Source: CAZHLD01 sp964533185
Lineage (GTDB): Bacteria > Acidobacteriota > Terriglobia > Acidiferrales > UBA7541
Direction: 5' to 3'
Length of the DNA stretch: 64,000 nucleotides
NCBI GenBank assembly: GCA_964533185.1
Contig: CAZHLD010000005.1
Span: forward strand, 1 to 64,000
In this document: piece by piece, positions 52,365-59,863 of the stretch
Numbering within the stretch: the first letter of the stretch is position 1
How the letters are laid out: each line of letters begins with the position of its first letter
Notes under the pieces: model-generated
Told to the model about the DNA's origin: nothing
Databases searched by the model: none
The model's input: the letters and a program-made list of their open reading frames with translations, nothing else
Position numbers and translations under genes: made by a program

Positions 52365-53432
52365 CTACGGGCGTTTGTAGAAGGCGCGCTGGGCTTTGTG
52401 GATGGCGCGCCAGCGGCGCTGTTCGGCGGCGCGGGCGGCAGCGTCCTGTTTGCGGTGCTGGAAGGCCAGCTCGCGCTTGAGTTTGCGGTAGCTCTCCAAG
52501 CGCTCGGGACCGAGCGCGCCATCTTCGACGGCGGCGAGGACGGCGCAGCCGGGCTCAGACTGGTGAGTGCAGTCGCGGAAACGGCAGGCAGCAGCGAAGA
52601 CGGCGATGTCTTCAAAGGTCTGGCCGAGACCGGAGGAGGCCTCCCAGAGTTGAAGCTCGCGCAGGCCAGGCGTATCGATGAGCAAGCCTCCGGCATCGAG
52701 AGGGATCATCTGGCGCGAGGTGGTGGTGTGGCGGCCGCGGTCGCGCGTATCGCTGATGGCGGAGACGCGCTGGAGGTCGCGGCCGGCGAGGCGGTTGATG
52801 AGCGTGGACTTCCCTACCCCGGAGGAGCCGAGGAGAACGATGGTCTGGCCGGGGGCGAGATAGCGAGCGAGCGCGTCGAGGCCGGCGCCGGTGGCGGCGC
52901 TGACTAGATGTACGGCGACGCCGGGCGCGGCGGCTTCGGCTTCCCAGAGAAGAGGGAGAGGGTCGTCGACAAGATCGGCCTTGTTGAGCAGGACGACGGG
53001 ACGCGCGCCGCTTTCCCAGGCGAGGGCGACGTAACGCTCGATGCGGCGAGGGTTGAAGTCGCGGTTGAGCGCGCTGACCAGAAATGCGGTGTCTACATTG
53101 GCGGCGATGACTTGCTCGGACGTGGCGCGGCCGGCGGCCTGACGAGAGAACTTGCTGCGCCGCTTCAGAAGTTGATGGATGGTGGCGCGGACTTCGCCGA
53201 CCCGCGGACGCACCAAGACCCAATCGCCGACGGCGGGGAGATCTTCACGCGCACCGGCGGAATGGCGGAGTTTTCCCGCAAGCTCGGCGAGGAGGTCGCC
53301 GGCTTCGGTGAAGACGCGATAGAAATTCTTCTGTTCCTCGGCGACGCGCGCAGGGATGAAATCGGCGCGGGCGGCGCGGGGGTACTGCTGTTCAAAGAAA
53401 TCGGTCCAACCGAGAGAATCGAGAGTGAACAC
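52365..53432 (-). CDS. rsgA: Ribosome small-subunit biogenesis GTPase RsgA
   Basis: 355-residue circularly permuted GTPase that helps mature the 30S subunit. The N-terminal OB domain (DLPAVGDWVLVRPR) is followed by the permuted G motifs: G4 LLNKADLVDD, G5 SAATGAGLD, G1 LLGSSGVGKSTLINRL, the T-rich switch DTRDRGRHTTTSRQ and G3 LIDTPGLRE. The C-terminal zinc knuckle is CRFRDCTHQSEPGCAV. The very C-terminal tail is Arg/Ala-rich, typical of the family. It appears monocistronic. Confidence 0.95.
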   Translation of the reverse strand: MFTLDSLGWTDFFEQQYPRAARADFIPARVAEEQKNFYRVFTEAGDLLAELAGKLRHSAGAREDLPAVGDWVLVRPRVGEVRATIHQLLKRRSKFSRQAAGRATSEQVIAANVDTAFLVSALNRDFNPRRIERYVALAWESGARPVVLLNKADLVDDPLPLLWEAEAAAPGVAVHLVSAATGAGLDALARYLAPGQTIVLLGSSGVGKSTLINRLAGRDLQRVSAISDTRDRGRHTTTSRQMIPLDAGGLLIDTPGLRELQLWEASSGLGQTFEDIAVFAAACRFRDCTHQSEPGCAVLAAVEDGALGPERLESYRKLKRELAFQHRKQDAAARAAEQRRWRAIHKAQRAFYKRP

Positions 53433-53952
53433 GGGATGCTCCTGAGCAGAGTTTTTCGTGACTTGTAATTCGTAACTCGTCTTACATTGTCCGTTATCCG
53501 TTTTCGGTAAGAGGTGAACGGGGAGCGGCGTCGCGCTTCAGATGCAGCGAAGCGCAGAGGTCCCCGTGAACAAACAGATGGGGAAGGCGAAGGAGAAGCG
53601 GTGGGAGGTCAACTCAGGCCAGACGGGAAAGCGAGAGGTGAAAAATGACTCGCTAGTCGCGGCGGAGAAGAGCGGACGCGCACACGCGCAGGTCCCTCGC
53701 ATGGCAGGTGACCCTCATAGTCCGGCCTTCTCCTTTCGGTGAGGTACGGTATCAGTATCAAGTATAAGGATTCGGGGCACGGCGTCAAGAAGAAGAGTGC
53801 CGGGTCTGCAACTCGGCGCTACAGAAAACGGCAAGAAGGCCGGCTAAAGCCGCCCCTACACAAGCAGAGGCCCGAAAACAAGCAAAAGCCGTATAATCGG
53901 GGGCGCGCGGCGGGGAAAATTTCCAGGGCGACAGATTGAAGAGCACCACAGA
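53433..53952. repeat. Repeat-filled region upstream of the carboxylase gene
   Basis: Holds GTAATTCGTAACTCG (53459-53480), TTGTCCGTTATCCG (53483-53505), TGCCGGGTCTGCAACTCGGC plus GCTACAG (53799-53823) and GGCCGGCTAAAGCCGCCCCT plus ACACA (53836-53862). A 66-codon frame at 53542 has no protein character. TATAAT at 53892-53897 may be the -10 box of the carboxylase gene; no matching -35 is seen. Confidence 0.6.
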
Positions 53953-55659
53953 GTGAAGATCGCTACGGAGAAGGACGCCTACTTGTCGAGCTCACAACTG
54001 AAGACCAACGTCAAACGAGACTCCCCGGAATTTGAGAAGAACACGCGGCGGATGGTGGAGCTGCTCACCGAGATCAAGAACGAGGAAGAGCAGATCCGGC
54101 AGGGCGGCGGCAGCAAAGCCATCGAAGCACAGCACAAGAAGGGCCGGCTGACGGTGCGCGAACGAATTGCGCGGCTGATTGACCCGGGAACGCCGTTTTT
54201 CGAGCTGAGCATCTACGCGGCGTACGAAATGTACGAGGAGTGGGGCGGGGCGCCGGCGGCGGGGACGATTACAGGTCTGGCGCGGGTGTGCGGGCGGCTG
54301 GTGATGATTATCGCCAACGACGCGACGGTGAAGGCCGGGGCGTTTTTCCCGATGACGGCGAAAAAGGTGATCCGCGCGCAGAATATCGCCATCGACAACC
54401 ACATCCCGACAATTTACTTGGTGGACTCGGCCGGAGTGTTCCTGCCGCTGCAGGAGGATGTGTTCCCCGATACGGACGATTTTGGACGCGTGTTCCGCAA
54501 CAACGCGGTGATGAGCGCAATGGGCATCCCGCAGATCACTGCGATTATGGGGATGTGCGTGGCGGGGGGCGCGTATCTGCCGGTGATGTGCGACCACATA
54601 TTGATGACGGATGGGTCGGGACTGTTTCTGGCGGGGCCGGCGCTGGTGCAGGCGGCGATTGGTCAGAAGGTCTCTGCCGAGGAGCTGGGCGGGGCGAAGA
54701 TGCACGCCCAGATCAGCGGAACGATTGACTTTCGCGAACCGGACGACGAGTCGTGTCTGACGAGGGTGCGGGCGCTGGTGGACAAAATGGGACACCCGGC
54801 GCCGGCGCGGTTTGATCATGTGACGCCGGAAACGCCAGCGTTTTCGAGCGAGGAGATTAACGGTGTGTTTTCGGCGGACTCACTGAAGCAGTACGACATG
54901 CGCGAGGTGATTGCGCGAATCGTGGACGGCGGTAGGTGGGAGGAGTACCGCACGGAGTACGGCGAGACATTGCTGTGCGGGTATGCGCGGATCGGCGGAT
55001 GGGCGGTGGGGATCGTCGCCAACCAGAAAAAGCACGTGCAGACGAGCGCGTCTCATACGGGCGAGAAGCGAATCGAGTTTGGCGGAGTGATTTATACCGA
55101 ATCGGCGGAGAAGGCGGCGCGGTTCATCCTGGACTGCAACCAGAATTTGGTGCCGCTGGTGTTCTTGCACGACGTGAACGGGTTCATGGTGGGCAAAGAG
55201 GCGGAGTGGAGCGGGATCATCCGCGCGGGCGCGAAGATGGTGAACGCTGTGTCGAACAGCGTGGTGCCCAAGATTGCGGTGATCTGCGGAGGGAGCTTTG
55301 GAGCGGGTCACTACGCGATGTGCGGGAAAGCGTTTGACCCGCGGTTTATTTTTGCGTGGCCAACGGCGCGATACGCGGTGATGAGCGGAGACTCGGCGGC
55401 GGGGACGCTGGTGGAGATCAAGATCAAGCAACTAGAGCGTGAGGGGAAGAAGCTGAACGAGGCGCAGCGGAAGGAATTGTACGAATCGGTCCGCAAGACC
55501 TATGAACATCAGACTGATCCACGCTACGCTGCCGCACGTTTGTGGGTCGACGCCATAATTGATCCTTCACAGACTCGAGACGCTCTCATTTGGGCGCTCG
55601 AGGCGGCTGCCCTCAACCCAGAAGTGCGCGAATTCAAAACCGGCGTCCTGCAAACCTGA
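53953..55659 (+). CDS. mccB: Acyl-CoA carboxylase carboxyltransferase subunit, methylcrotonyl-CoA carboxylase beta type
   Basis: 568 residues from GTG 53953. It transfers CO2 from biotin to an acyl-CoA. The crotonase-like N and C halves show IIANDATVKAGAFFPMTAKK, IYLVDSAGVFLPLQEDVFP, GMCVAGGAYLPVMCDH, and in the C half VFLHDVNGFMVGKEAEW and AVICGGSFGAGHYAMCGKAF. YLVDSAGVFLP, FPDTDDFGRVF and the SGTIDFREPDDESC segment fit the methylcrotonyl/geranyl-CoA group better than propionyl-CoA carboxylase. HMG-CoA lyase and an enoyl-CoA hydratase follow, completing the lower leucine pathway. The biotin (alpha) subunit is not in the window. Confidence 0.88.
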   Translation: MKIATEKDAYLSSSQLKTNVKRDSPEFEKNTRRMVELLTEIKNEEEQIRQGGGSKAIEAQHKKGRLTVRERIARLIDPGTPFFELSIYAAYEMYEEWGGAPAAGTITGLARVCGRLVMIIANDATVKAGAFFPMTAKKVIRAQNIAIDNHIPTIYLVDSAGVFLPLQEDVFPDTDDFGRVFRNNAVMSAMGIPQITAIMGMCVAGGAYLPVMCDHILMTDGSGLFLAGPALVQAAIGQKVSAEELGGAKMHAQISGTIDFREPDDESCLTRVRALVDKMGHPAPARFDHVTPETPAFSSEEINGVFSADSLKQYDMREVIARIVDGGRWEEYRTEYGETLLCGYARIGGWAVGIVANQKKHVQTSASHTGEKRIEFGGVIYTESAEKAARFILDCNQNLVPLVFLHDVNGFMVGKEAEWSGIIRAGAKMVNAVSNSVVPKIAVICGGSFGAGHYAMCGKAFDPRFIFAWPTARYAVMSGDSAAGTLVEIKIKQLEREGKKLNEAQRKELYESVRKTYEHQTDPRYAAARLWVDAIIDPSQTRDALIWALEAAALNPEVREFKTGVLQT

Positions 55660-55681
55660 AACAGCCACAGAGACACAGAGT

Positions 55682-56671
55682 ATGGAGACGTTAAAGATCA
55701 TCGAATGCCCGAGGGATGCGTGGCAGGGGCTGCCGCAGGTGATCCCGACGGAGCTGAAGGCGGAATGCTTGGCGCGGCTGGTGGAGGCGGGGTTCCGGCA
55801 TATTGATGCGGTGAGTTTTGTGTCGCCAAAGCACGTGAAGCAGATGGCGGATAGCGAAGCGGTGATGGAGAGGTTGATGGCACTGCTGGGTGCGAAGGGT
55901 GAGGGGCCGGAAACCTCGAAAGAGACAAAGATTCATCGCAGAGGTCGCAGAGACGCAGAGGACACAGAGAAGACCGAGCGGAACGTAGAGGCGCCGGAGA
56001 TTATTGGAATTGTGGTGAATGAGAAAGGGCTGGAACGCGCGCTGGCGACGCCGGGGGTGACGACGGTCGGGTACCCGTATTCGATCTCGGCGTACTTCCG
56101 GCGGGCGAACGCGAATATGTCGCGGGGGGAGTCGCGGGCGCTGGTGGAGACGCTGCAAAAGGAGACGAAGGCGGCGGGGCGCGGGCTGGTGGTGTACATC
56201 TCGATGGCGTTTGGAAACCCGTACGAGGAGCCGTGGGGGTCGGAGATTGTCGAGGAGACGATTGAGTGGCTCCGCGAGGTGGGCGTGAAAACGGTGTCGC
56301 TGGCGGATACGGTGGGGACGGCGAAGCCGGAAGAGGTGGGGAAACTTTACCGCGCGGTGCGCGAAGCGGCGCGGGGGATGGAACTGGGTGTACACCTGCA
56401 CAGCCGTCCGGAGGGCGCGGCGGAGAAAGTGTTGGCGGCGTACGAGGCGGGATGCAGGAGGTTTGACAGCGCGCTGACGGGGCTGGGCGGGTGCCCGTTT
56501 GCGGGAGATGACCTGGTGGGGAATATTGCGACCGAGACGGTGGTGGCAACGCTGGGGAAGAAGGGAGTGGGGACGGGGCTGCAATCATCGGGGCTGGGCG
56601 AGGTACTCAAGATGAGCAGCCAGATTCGTGCGATGTACGAACATGCATCGGCAACGGACACGGTGCAATGA
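55682..56671 (+). CDS. mvaB: Hydroxymethylglutaryl-CoA lyase with an in-frame repeat insertion
   Basis: 329 residues, DRE-TIM barrel, cleaving HMG-CoA to acetyl-CoA and acetoacetate at the end of leucine breakdown. KIIECPRDAWQGLPQVIPTE is the N-terminal active-site strand, HIDAVSFVSPKHVKQMAD follows, and the C-terminal signature with the essential Cys is TGLGGCPFAGDDLVGNIATE. Residues about 76-102 (GEGPETSKETKIHRRGRRDA, EDTEKTERNVE) do not belong to the family and are the translation of a CGCAGAG-type intergenic repeat. ATG 55682 lies 22 bp after the carboxylase stop. The DAW in place of the usual DGLQ-type motif is also unusual. Confidence 0.88.
   Translation: METLKIIECPRDAWQGLPQVIPTELKAECLARLVEAGFRHIDAVSFVSPKHVKQMADSEAVMERLMALLGAKGEGPETSKETKIHRRGRRDAEDTEKTERNVEAPEIIGIVVNEKGLERALATPGVTTVGYPYSISAYFRRANANMSRGESRALVETLQKETKAAGRGLVVYISMAFGNPYEEPWGSEIVEETIEWLREVGVKTVSLADTVGTAKPEEVGKLYRAVREAARGMELGVHLHSRPEGAAEKVLAAYEAGCRRFDSALTGLGGCPFAGDDLVGNIATETVVATLGKKGVGTGLQSSGLGEVLKMSSQIRAMYEHASATDTVQ
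55907..55987. repeat. CGCAGAGGTCGCAGAGACGC-type repeat inside the HMG-CoA lyase gene
   Basis: AAAGATTCATCGCAGAGG, TCGCAGAGACGCAGAGGACA and CAGAGAAGACC match the intergenic units at 24840, 47025 and 58205. Length keeps the reading frame; no stop codon arises. Confidence 0.85.
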
Positions 56672-56904
56672 AGTAGGGTGCAGGGTGTAGATAAACAGGA
56701 TGATCAATTGTTCGTGTTATCTTGCCGAAGAAAGATTCCAGATCTCAAATCCCAAAGAAAGGAGCGGCGGGGCTCTGCCCCGCACCCCGGCCGGCAAGCA
56801 TGCCGACGCTACAAAGGCGGCGGCATCCCTCGACTGCGCTCGGGACAAGAGCCGCCGCGCTCCAAAGCTTGTCAGCGAAGCGTGATACCTCTATCCTTCC
56901 CGCC
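56672..56904. repeat. Palindromic elements upstream of the hydratase gene
   Basis: GGCGGGGCTCTGCCCCGCAC (about 56765), CCGGCAAGCATGCCGACGCT (about 56790) and GGCGGCATCCCTCGACTGCG with CTCGGGACAAGAGCCGCC (56819-56862), the last nearly identical to 11724-11765. Confidence 0.7.
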
Positions 56905-57687
56905 ATGGCTTACACGACATTAAGAATGAATGTGGACGGCGGGCTGGCGACGATAACGTTGAGCCGGCCGGAGAAGCGGAACGCGATCTCAACGGAGATG
57001 ATCGAGGAGCTGCTGGCGGCGCTGGACGAAGCGGAGAAGGGGCCGGCATGCGTGGTTGTGATTACGGGCGAGGGGAAGGCGTTCTGCTCAGGGATGGACC
57101 TGGACGCGCTGAAGGCGATCGCGCAGCAGTCGGCTGAGCAGAACCTGGAGGACTCGCGGCGGATGGCGCGAATGTTTAGGCGGTTGTGGGGTTACTCGAA
57201 GCCGCTGATTGCGGCGGTGAATGGTCCGGCGATCGCGGGCGGATGCGGGATTGCGACGCTGTGCGACTTCACGCTGGCAGTGCCGGAGGCGAAGTTCGGG
57301 TACACCGAGGTGAGGATCGGGTTCATCCCGGCGATTGTCTCGGTGTTTTTGATCCGGCAGGTGGGAGAGAAGAGGGCGCGGGACCTGCTGCTGACGGGTC
57401 GGATCCTGGACGCGAGCGAGGCGAAGGAGATGGGGCTGGTGACGCAGATTGTGCCGGAAGAACGGTTGATGGATACCGCGCGGGTGCTGGCGGCGGCGCT
57501 GATTGCGAATAGCCCGTCGAGTTTGCTGGAGACGAAGCGGCTGATCCGGCGGTGTGCCGAGGCGGAAGTGGATCGGGAGCTGGAGTTGGCCGTCGAGGAG
57601 AATGCGAAGATACGGGCGACGGCAGACTTCCGGGAAGGCATTGCCTCGTTTCTCGAGAAGCGGAAACCGATGTGGAAGGGTGAATGA
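56905..57687 (+). CDS. Enoyl-CoA hydratase/isomerase, possible methylglutaconyl-CoA hydratase
   Basis: 260-residue crotonase-fold enzyme. Oxyanion-hole motifs are GKAFCSGMDLDAL and AAVNGPAIAGGCGIATLCDF; FGYTEVRIGFIPAIVSVFL carries one catalytic Glu position (E in TEVRIGFIP), and LTGRILDASEAKEMGLV is conserved. The start ATG 56905 fits the family (AYTTLRMNVDGGLATITLSR). Placement after the methylcrotonyl-CoA carboxylase and HMG-CoA lyase genes suggests hydration of 3-methylglutaconyl-CoA (LiuC/AUH role). Motifs alone do not separate it from general enoyl-CoA hydratases. Confidence 0.85.
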   Translation: MAYTTLRMNVDGGLATITLSRPEKRNAISTEMIEELLAALDEAEKGPACVVVITGEGKAFCSGMDLDALKAIAQQSAEQNLEDSRRMARMFRRLWGYSKPLIAAVNGPAIAGGCGIATLCDFTLAVPEAKFGYTEVRIGFIPAIVSVFLIRQVGEKRARDLLLTGRILDASEAKEMGLVTQIVPEERLMDTARVLAAALIANSPSSLLETKRLIRRCAEAEVDRELELAVEENAKIRATADFREGIASFLEKRKPMWKGE

Positions 57688-57711
57688 GCAGTGGGGCGCA
57701 AACCCGGAAGG

Positions 57712-57762
57712 AAAAAGCAGATTCCTCGCCCCGACAAGACGCGTCGGGGCTCGGAATGACAG
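57712..57762. repeat. ATTCCTCG...CGGAATGACA element
   Basis: AAAGCAGATTCCTCG, perfect arms GCCCCGAC/GTCGGGGC around AAGACGC, then TCGGAATGACAG. It ends 14 bp before the thioesterase start codon. Confidence 0.88.
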
Positions 57763-57775
57763 CCGCGGGGGAGGG

Positions 57776-58189
57776 GTGACTAACTTCCACGAAACGACAG
57801 TGAGGGTGCGGTTCGCGGAGACGGATCAGTTGGGCGTGGTGTACCACTCGAACTTTTTTGCGTGGTTCGAGGTGGGACGCGTGGAACTGCTGCGGCAGAT
57901 CGGGTTCACGTACAAGGACATGGAGAAGCAGGATGACTGCCACATTGTGGTGGTCGAGGTGGCGTGCCGGTACCTGAGGCCGGCGCGGTATGACGACTTG
58001 CTGCGCGTGCGGACGCACGTAGCGGAGGTGAGGAACCGGTCGATGAAGTTTGAGTATGAGGTGGTGCAGAGCGAAACGGGAGAGCTGCTGGCGACGGGAA
58101 GCACGTCGCACGTGATCTGCGACCGCAAGGGGAAACCGAAGATGCTGCCGGAGAAGTATCGGAAGTTTTTTCGGGCGGGAGAGAAGTAG
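57776..58189 (+). CDS. Acyl-CoA thioesterase, 4HBT/YbgC type
   Basis: 137-residue hot-dog-fold thioesterase from GTG 57776 behind GGGGGAGGG. The 4-hydroxybenzoyl-CoA thioesterase pattern is visible: VRFAETDQLGVVYHSNFFAW (catalytic Asp and Tyr/His), FEVGRVELLRQIGFTYKDME and VEVACRYLRPARYDDLLRV. It probably releases CoA from short- or branched-chain acyl-CoAs made by the neighbouring genes. Longer frames opening inside the hydratase gene are not credible. Confidence 0.88.
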   Translation: MTNFHETTVRVRFAETDQLGVVYHSNFFAWFEVGRVELLRQIGFTYKDMEKQDDCHIVVVEVACRYLRPARYDDLLRVRTHVAEVRNRSMKFEYEVVQSETGELLATGSTSHVICDRKGKPKMLPEKYRKFFRAGEK

Positions 58190-58199
58190 GTGGCAGGTG

Positions 58200-58262
58200 T
58201 CAGATTGAAGAAAAAGATTTGCCGCAGAGGCGCAGAGAACGCAGAGGAGCGCAGAGCAAGAA
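58200..58262. repeat. GCCGCAGAGGCGCAGAGAAC-type repeat in the hutH leader
   Basis: Long CGCAGAG-type unit ending in GAGCGCAGAGCAAG, 14 bp before the hutH ATG, so it forms part of the hutH mRNA leader. Confidence 0.75.
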
Positions 58263-58275
58263 AGAGAAGAGTGGG

Positions 58276-59796
58276 ATGAGGATTGAGCTGACGGGGAATG
58301 ATTTGAGGGTGGAGCAGGTGCTGGAGGTGGCCCTGGGAGAGGCGGAGGTGTCGCTGGCAGCGGAGGCGCACGAGCGGATGGAGGCGTCGCGGGCGGTGGT
58401 AGAGCGGATGCTGGCGTCGGGCACGGCGGTGTATGGAGTGAACACGGGGTTTGGGAAGCTGGCGGAGAAGCGGATTGAGCCGGACCAGATACGGCAATTG
58501 CAGGTGAACCTGGTGCGGAGTCATGCGTGCGGGGTTGGCGCGGCGTTGACGGAGCCGGAGACGCGGGCGGTGATGTTGCTGCGGGCGAACGCGCTGGCGA
58601 AAGGTTTTTCGGGCGTGCGGCCGGTGGTGGTGGAGACGCTGTGCGCGATGCTGAACGCAGGCGTACACCCGGTGATCCCGGAGAAAGGGTCGGTGGGAGC
58701 GTCCGGGGATTTGGCGCCACTGGCGCACCTGGCACTGGTGTTGATCGGTGAAGGCGAGGCGCGGTACCGCGGCGAGCAACTGGCCGGCGGCGCGGCGATC
58801 AAGCGGGCGGGGATTGCGCCGGTGGCGCTCGAGGCGAAGGAAGGCCTTTCATTGCTGAATGGGACGCAGGGGATGCTGGCGCTGCTGTGTCTGGCGCTGG
58901 GCGAGGCGGAGACGCTGGCGGATACGGCGGATGTGGCGGCGGCGCTCTCGCTGGATGCGCTGCGAGGGAGTTCGACGGCGTTTGATGAGCGGATTGCGAA
59001 GGCGAGGCCGCATCCCGGTCATGCGGAGGTGGCACGGAACCTGCTGCGGTTGAATGCGGGGAGCCAGATCCGCGAGTCGCATCGGTCGGCGGAGCGCGAC
59101 CCGCGGGTGCAGGATGCGTACAGCCTGCGTTGCATGCCGCAGGTGCATGGAGCGGTGCGGGACGCGATACGTCAGGTGAAGGCGGTGGTGACGATTGAGC
59201 TAAACAGCGCGACGGATAATCCGCTCGTGTTTGTGGATGGAAAGAGCGGAGAGGTGTTGAGCGGGGGAAATTTTCACGGGCAGCCGCTGGCGATGGCCGC
59301 GGACCAACTGGCCGTGGCGTTGGCAACTCTGGGAGGAATCTCCGAGCGGCGCACGGAGACGATGACCAACCCACTAACGAGTCTGCTGCCGGCGTTCTTG
59401 ACGAAGGAGGCGGGGCTGAACTCGGGGTTCATGATCGCGCAGGTGACGGCGGCGGCGCTGGCGAGCGAGTTGAAGATGCAGGCGACGCCGCATTCGGTGG
59501 ATTCGATTTCGACGTCGGGGAACCAAGAAGATTATGTGTCCATGGGCATGGGAGCGGCGAGGCGGCTGCGCGCGATGCTCGAAAACCTGCGCAATATCCT
59601 GGCCATCGAGCTGCTGGCGGGGTGTCAGGGAATCGATTTACTGGCGCCGCTGAAGACCGGCGCGCTGGCGCAGAAGGCGTATGAAGCGGTGAGGAATGTG
59701 TCGCCGAAGTTGGAGGCGGACCGGGCGCTGGCGGGGGAGATTGCGGCAGTGGCGTTTTTGATCGGGAATGCGACGTTTCGGAGAATCCTGCAGTAA
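58276..59796 (+). CDS. hutH: Histidine ammonia-lyase
   Basis: 506-residue enzyme that removes ammonia from L-histidine to give urocanate. The self-formed MIO cofactor arises from Ala-Ser-Gly in KGSVGASGDLAPLAHLALV. YGVNTGFGKLAE (with the catalytic Tyr), LNGTQGML, QDAYSLRCMPQVHGA, SATDNPLVF, FHGQPLAMAADQLA and STSGNQEDYVSMGM are family marks; the last group supports histidine rather than phenylalanine or tyrosine as substrate. ATG 58276 is preferred over an upstream frame formed by the repeat. No other hut genes are adjacent. Confidence 0.95.
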   Translation: MRIELTGNDLRVEQVLEVALGEAEVSLAAEAHERMEASRAVVERMLASGTAVYGVNTGFGKLAEKRIEPDQIRQLQVNLVRSHACGVGAALTEPETRAVMLLRANALAKGFSGVRPVVVETLCAMLNAGVHPVIPEKGSVGASGDLAPLAHLALVLIGEGEARYRGEQLAGGAAIKRAGIAPVALEAKEGLSLLNGTQGMLALLCLALGEAETLADTADVAAALSLDALRGSSTAFDERIAKARPHPGHAEVARNLLRLNAGSQIRESHRSAERDPRVQDAYSLRCMPQVHGAVRDAIRQVKAVVTIELNSATDNPLVFVDGKSGEVLSGGNFHGQPLAMAADQLAVALATLGGISERRTETMTNPLTSLLPAFLTKEAGLNSGFMIAQVTAAALASELKMQATPHSVDSISTSGNQEDYVSMGMGAARRLRAMLENLRNILAIELLAGCQGIDLLAPLKTGALAQKAYEAVRNVSPKLEADRALAGEIAAVAFLIGNATFRRILQ

Positions 59797-59804
59797 ACTC
59801 ACGG

Positions 59805-59863
59805 AAAGATTAGCCACAGAGGCACAGAGGAAGAGATGCCGGGTCTACGACCCGGCGCTACAG
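59805..59863. repeat. CACAGAGGCACAGAGG unit plus GCCGGGTCTACGACCCGGC palindrome
   Basis: Between two convergent genes. The palindrome ends in GCTACAG, like the copy near 53799, and lies at the end of the alpha/beta-hydrolase gene on the minus strand. Confidence 0.75.

Noticed and set aside
53542..53742. 66-codon frame upstream of the carboxylase gene
   Set aside because: No ribosome-binding site, no protein-like pattern, and it lies in a repeat-rich spacer.
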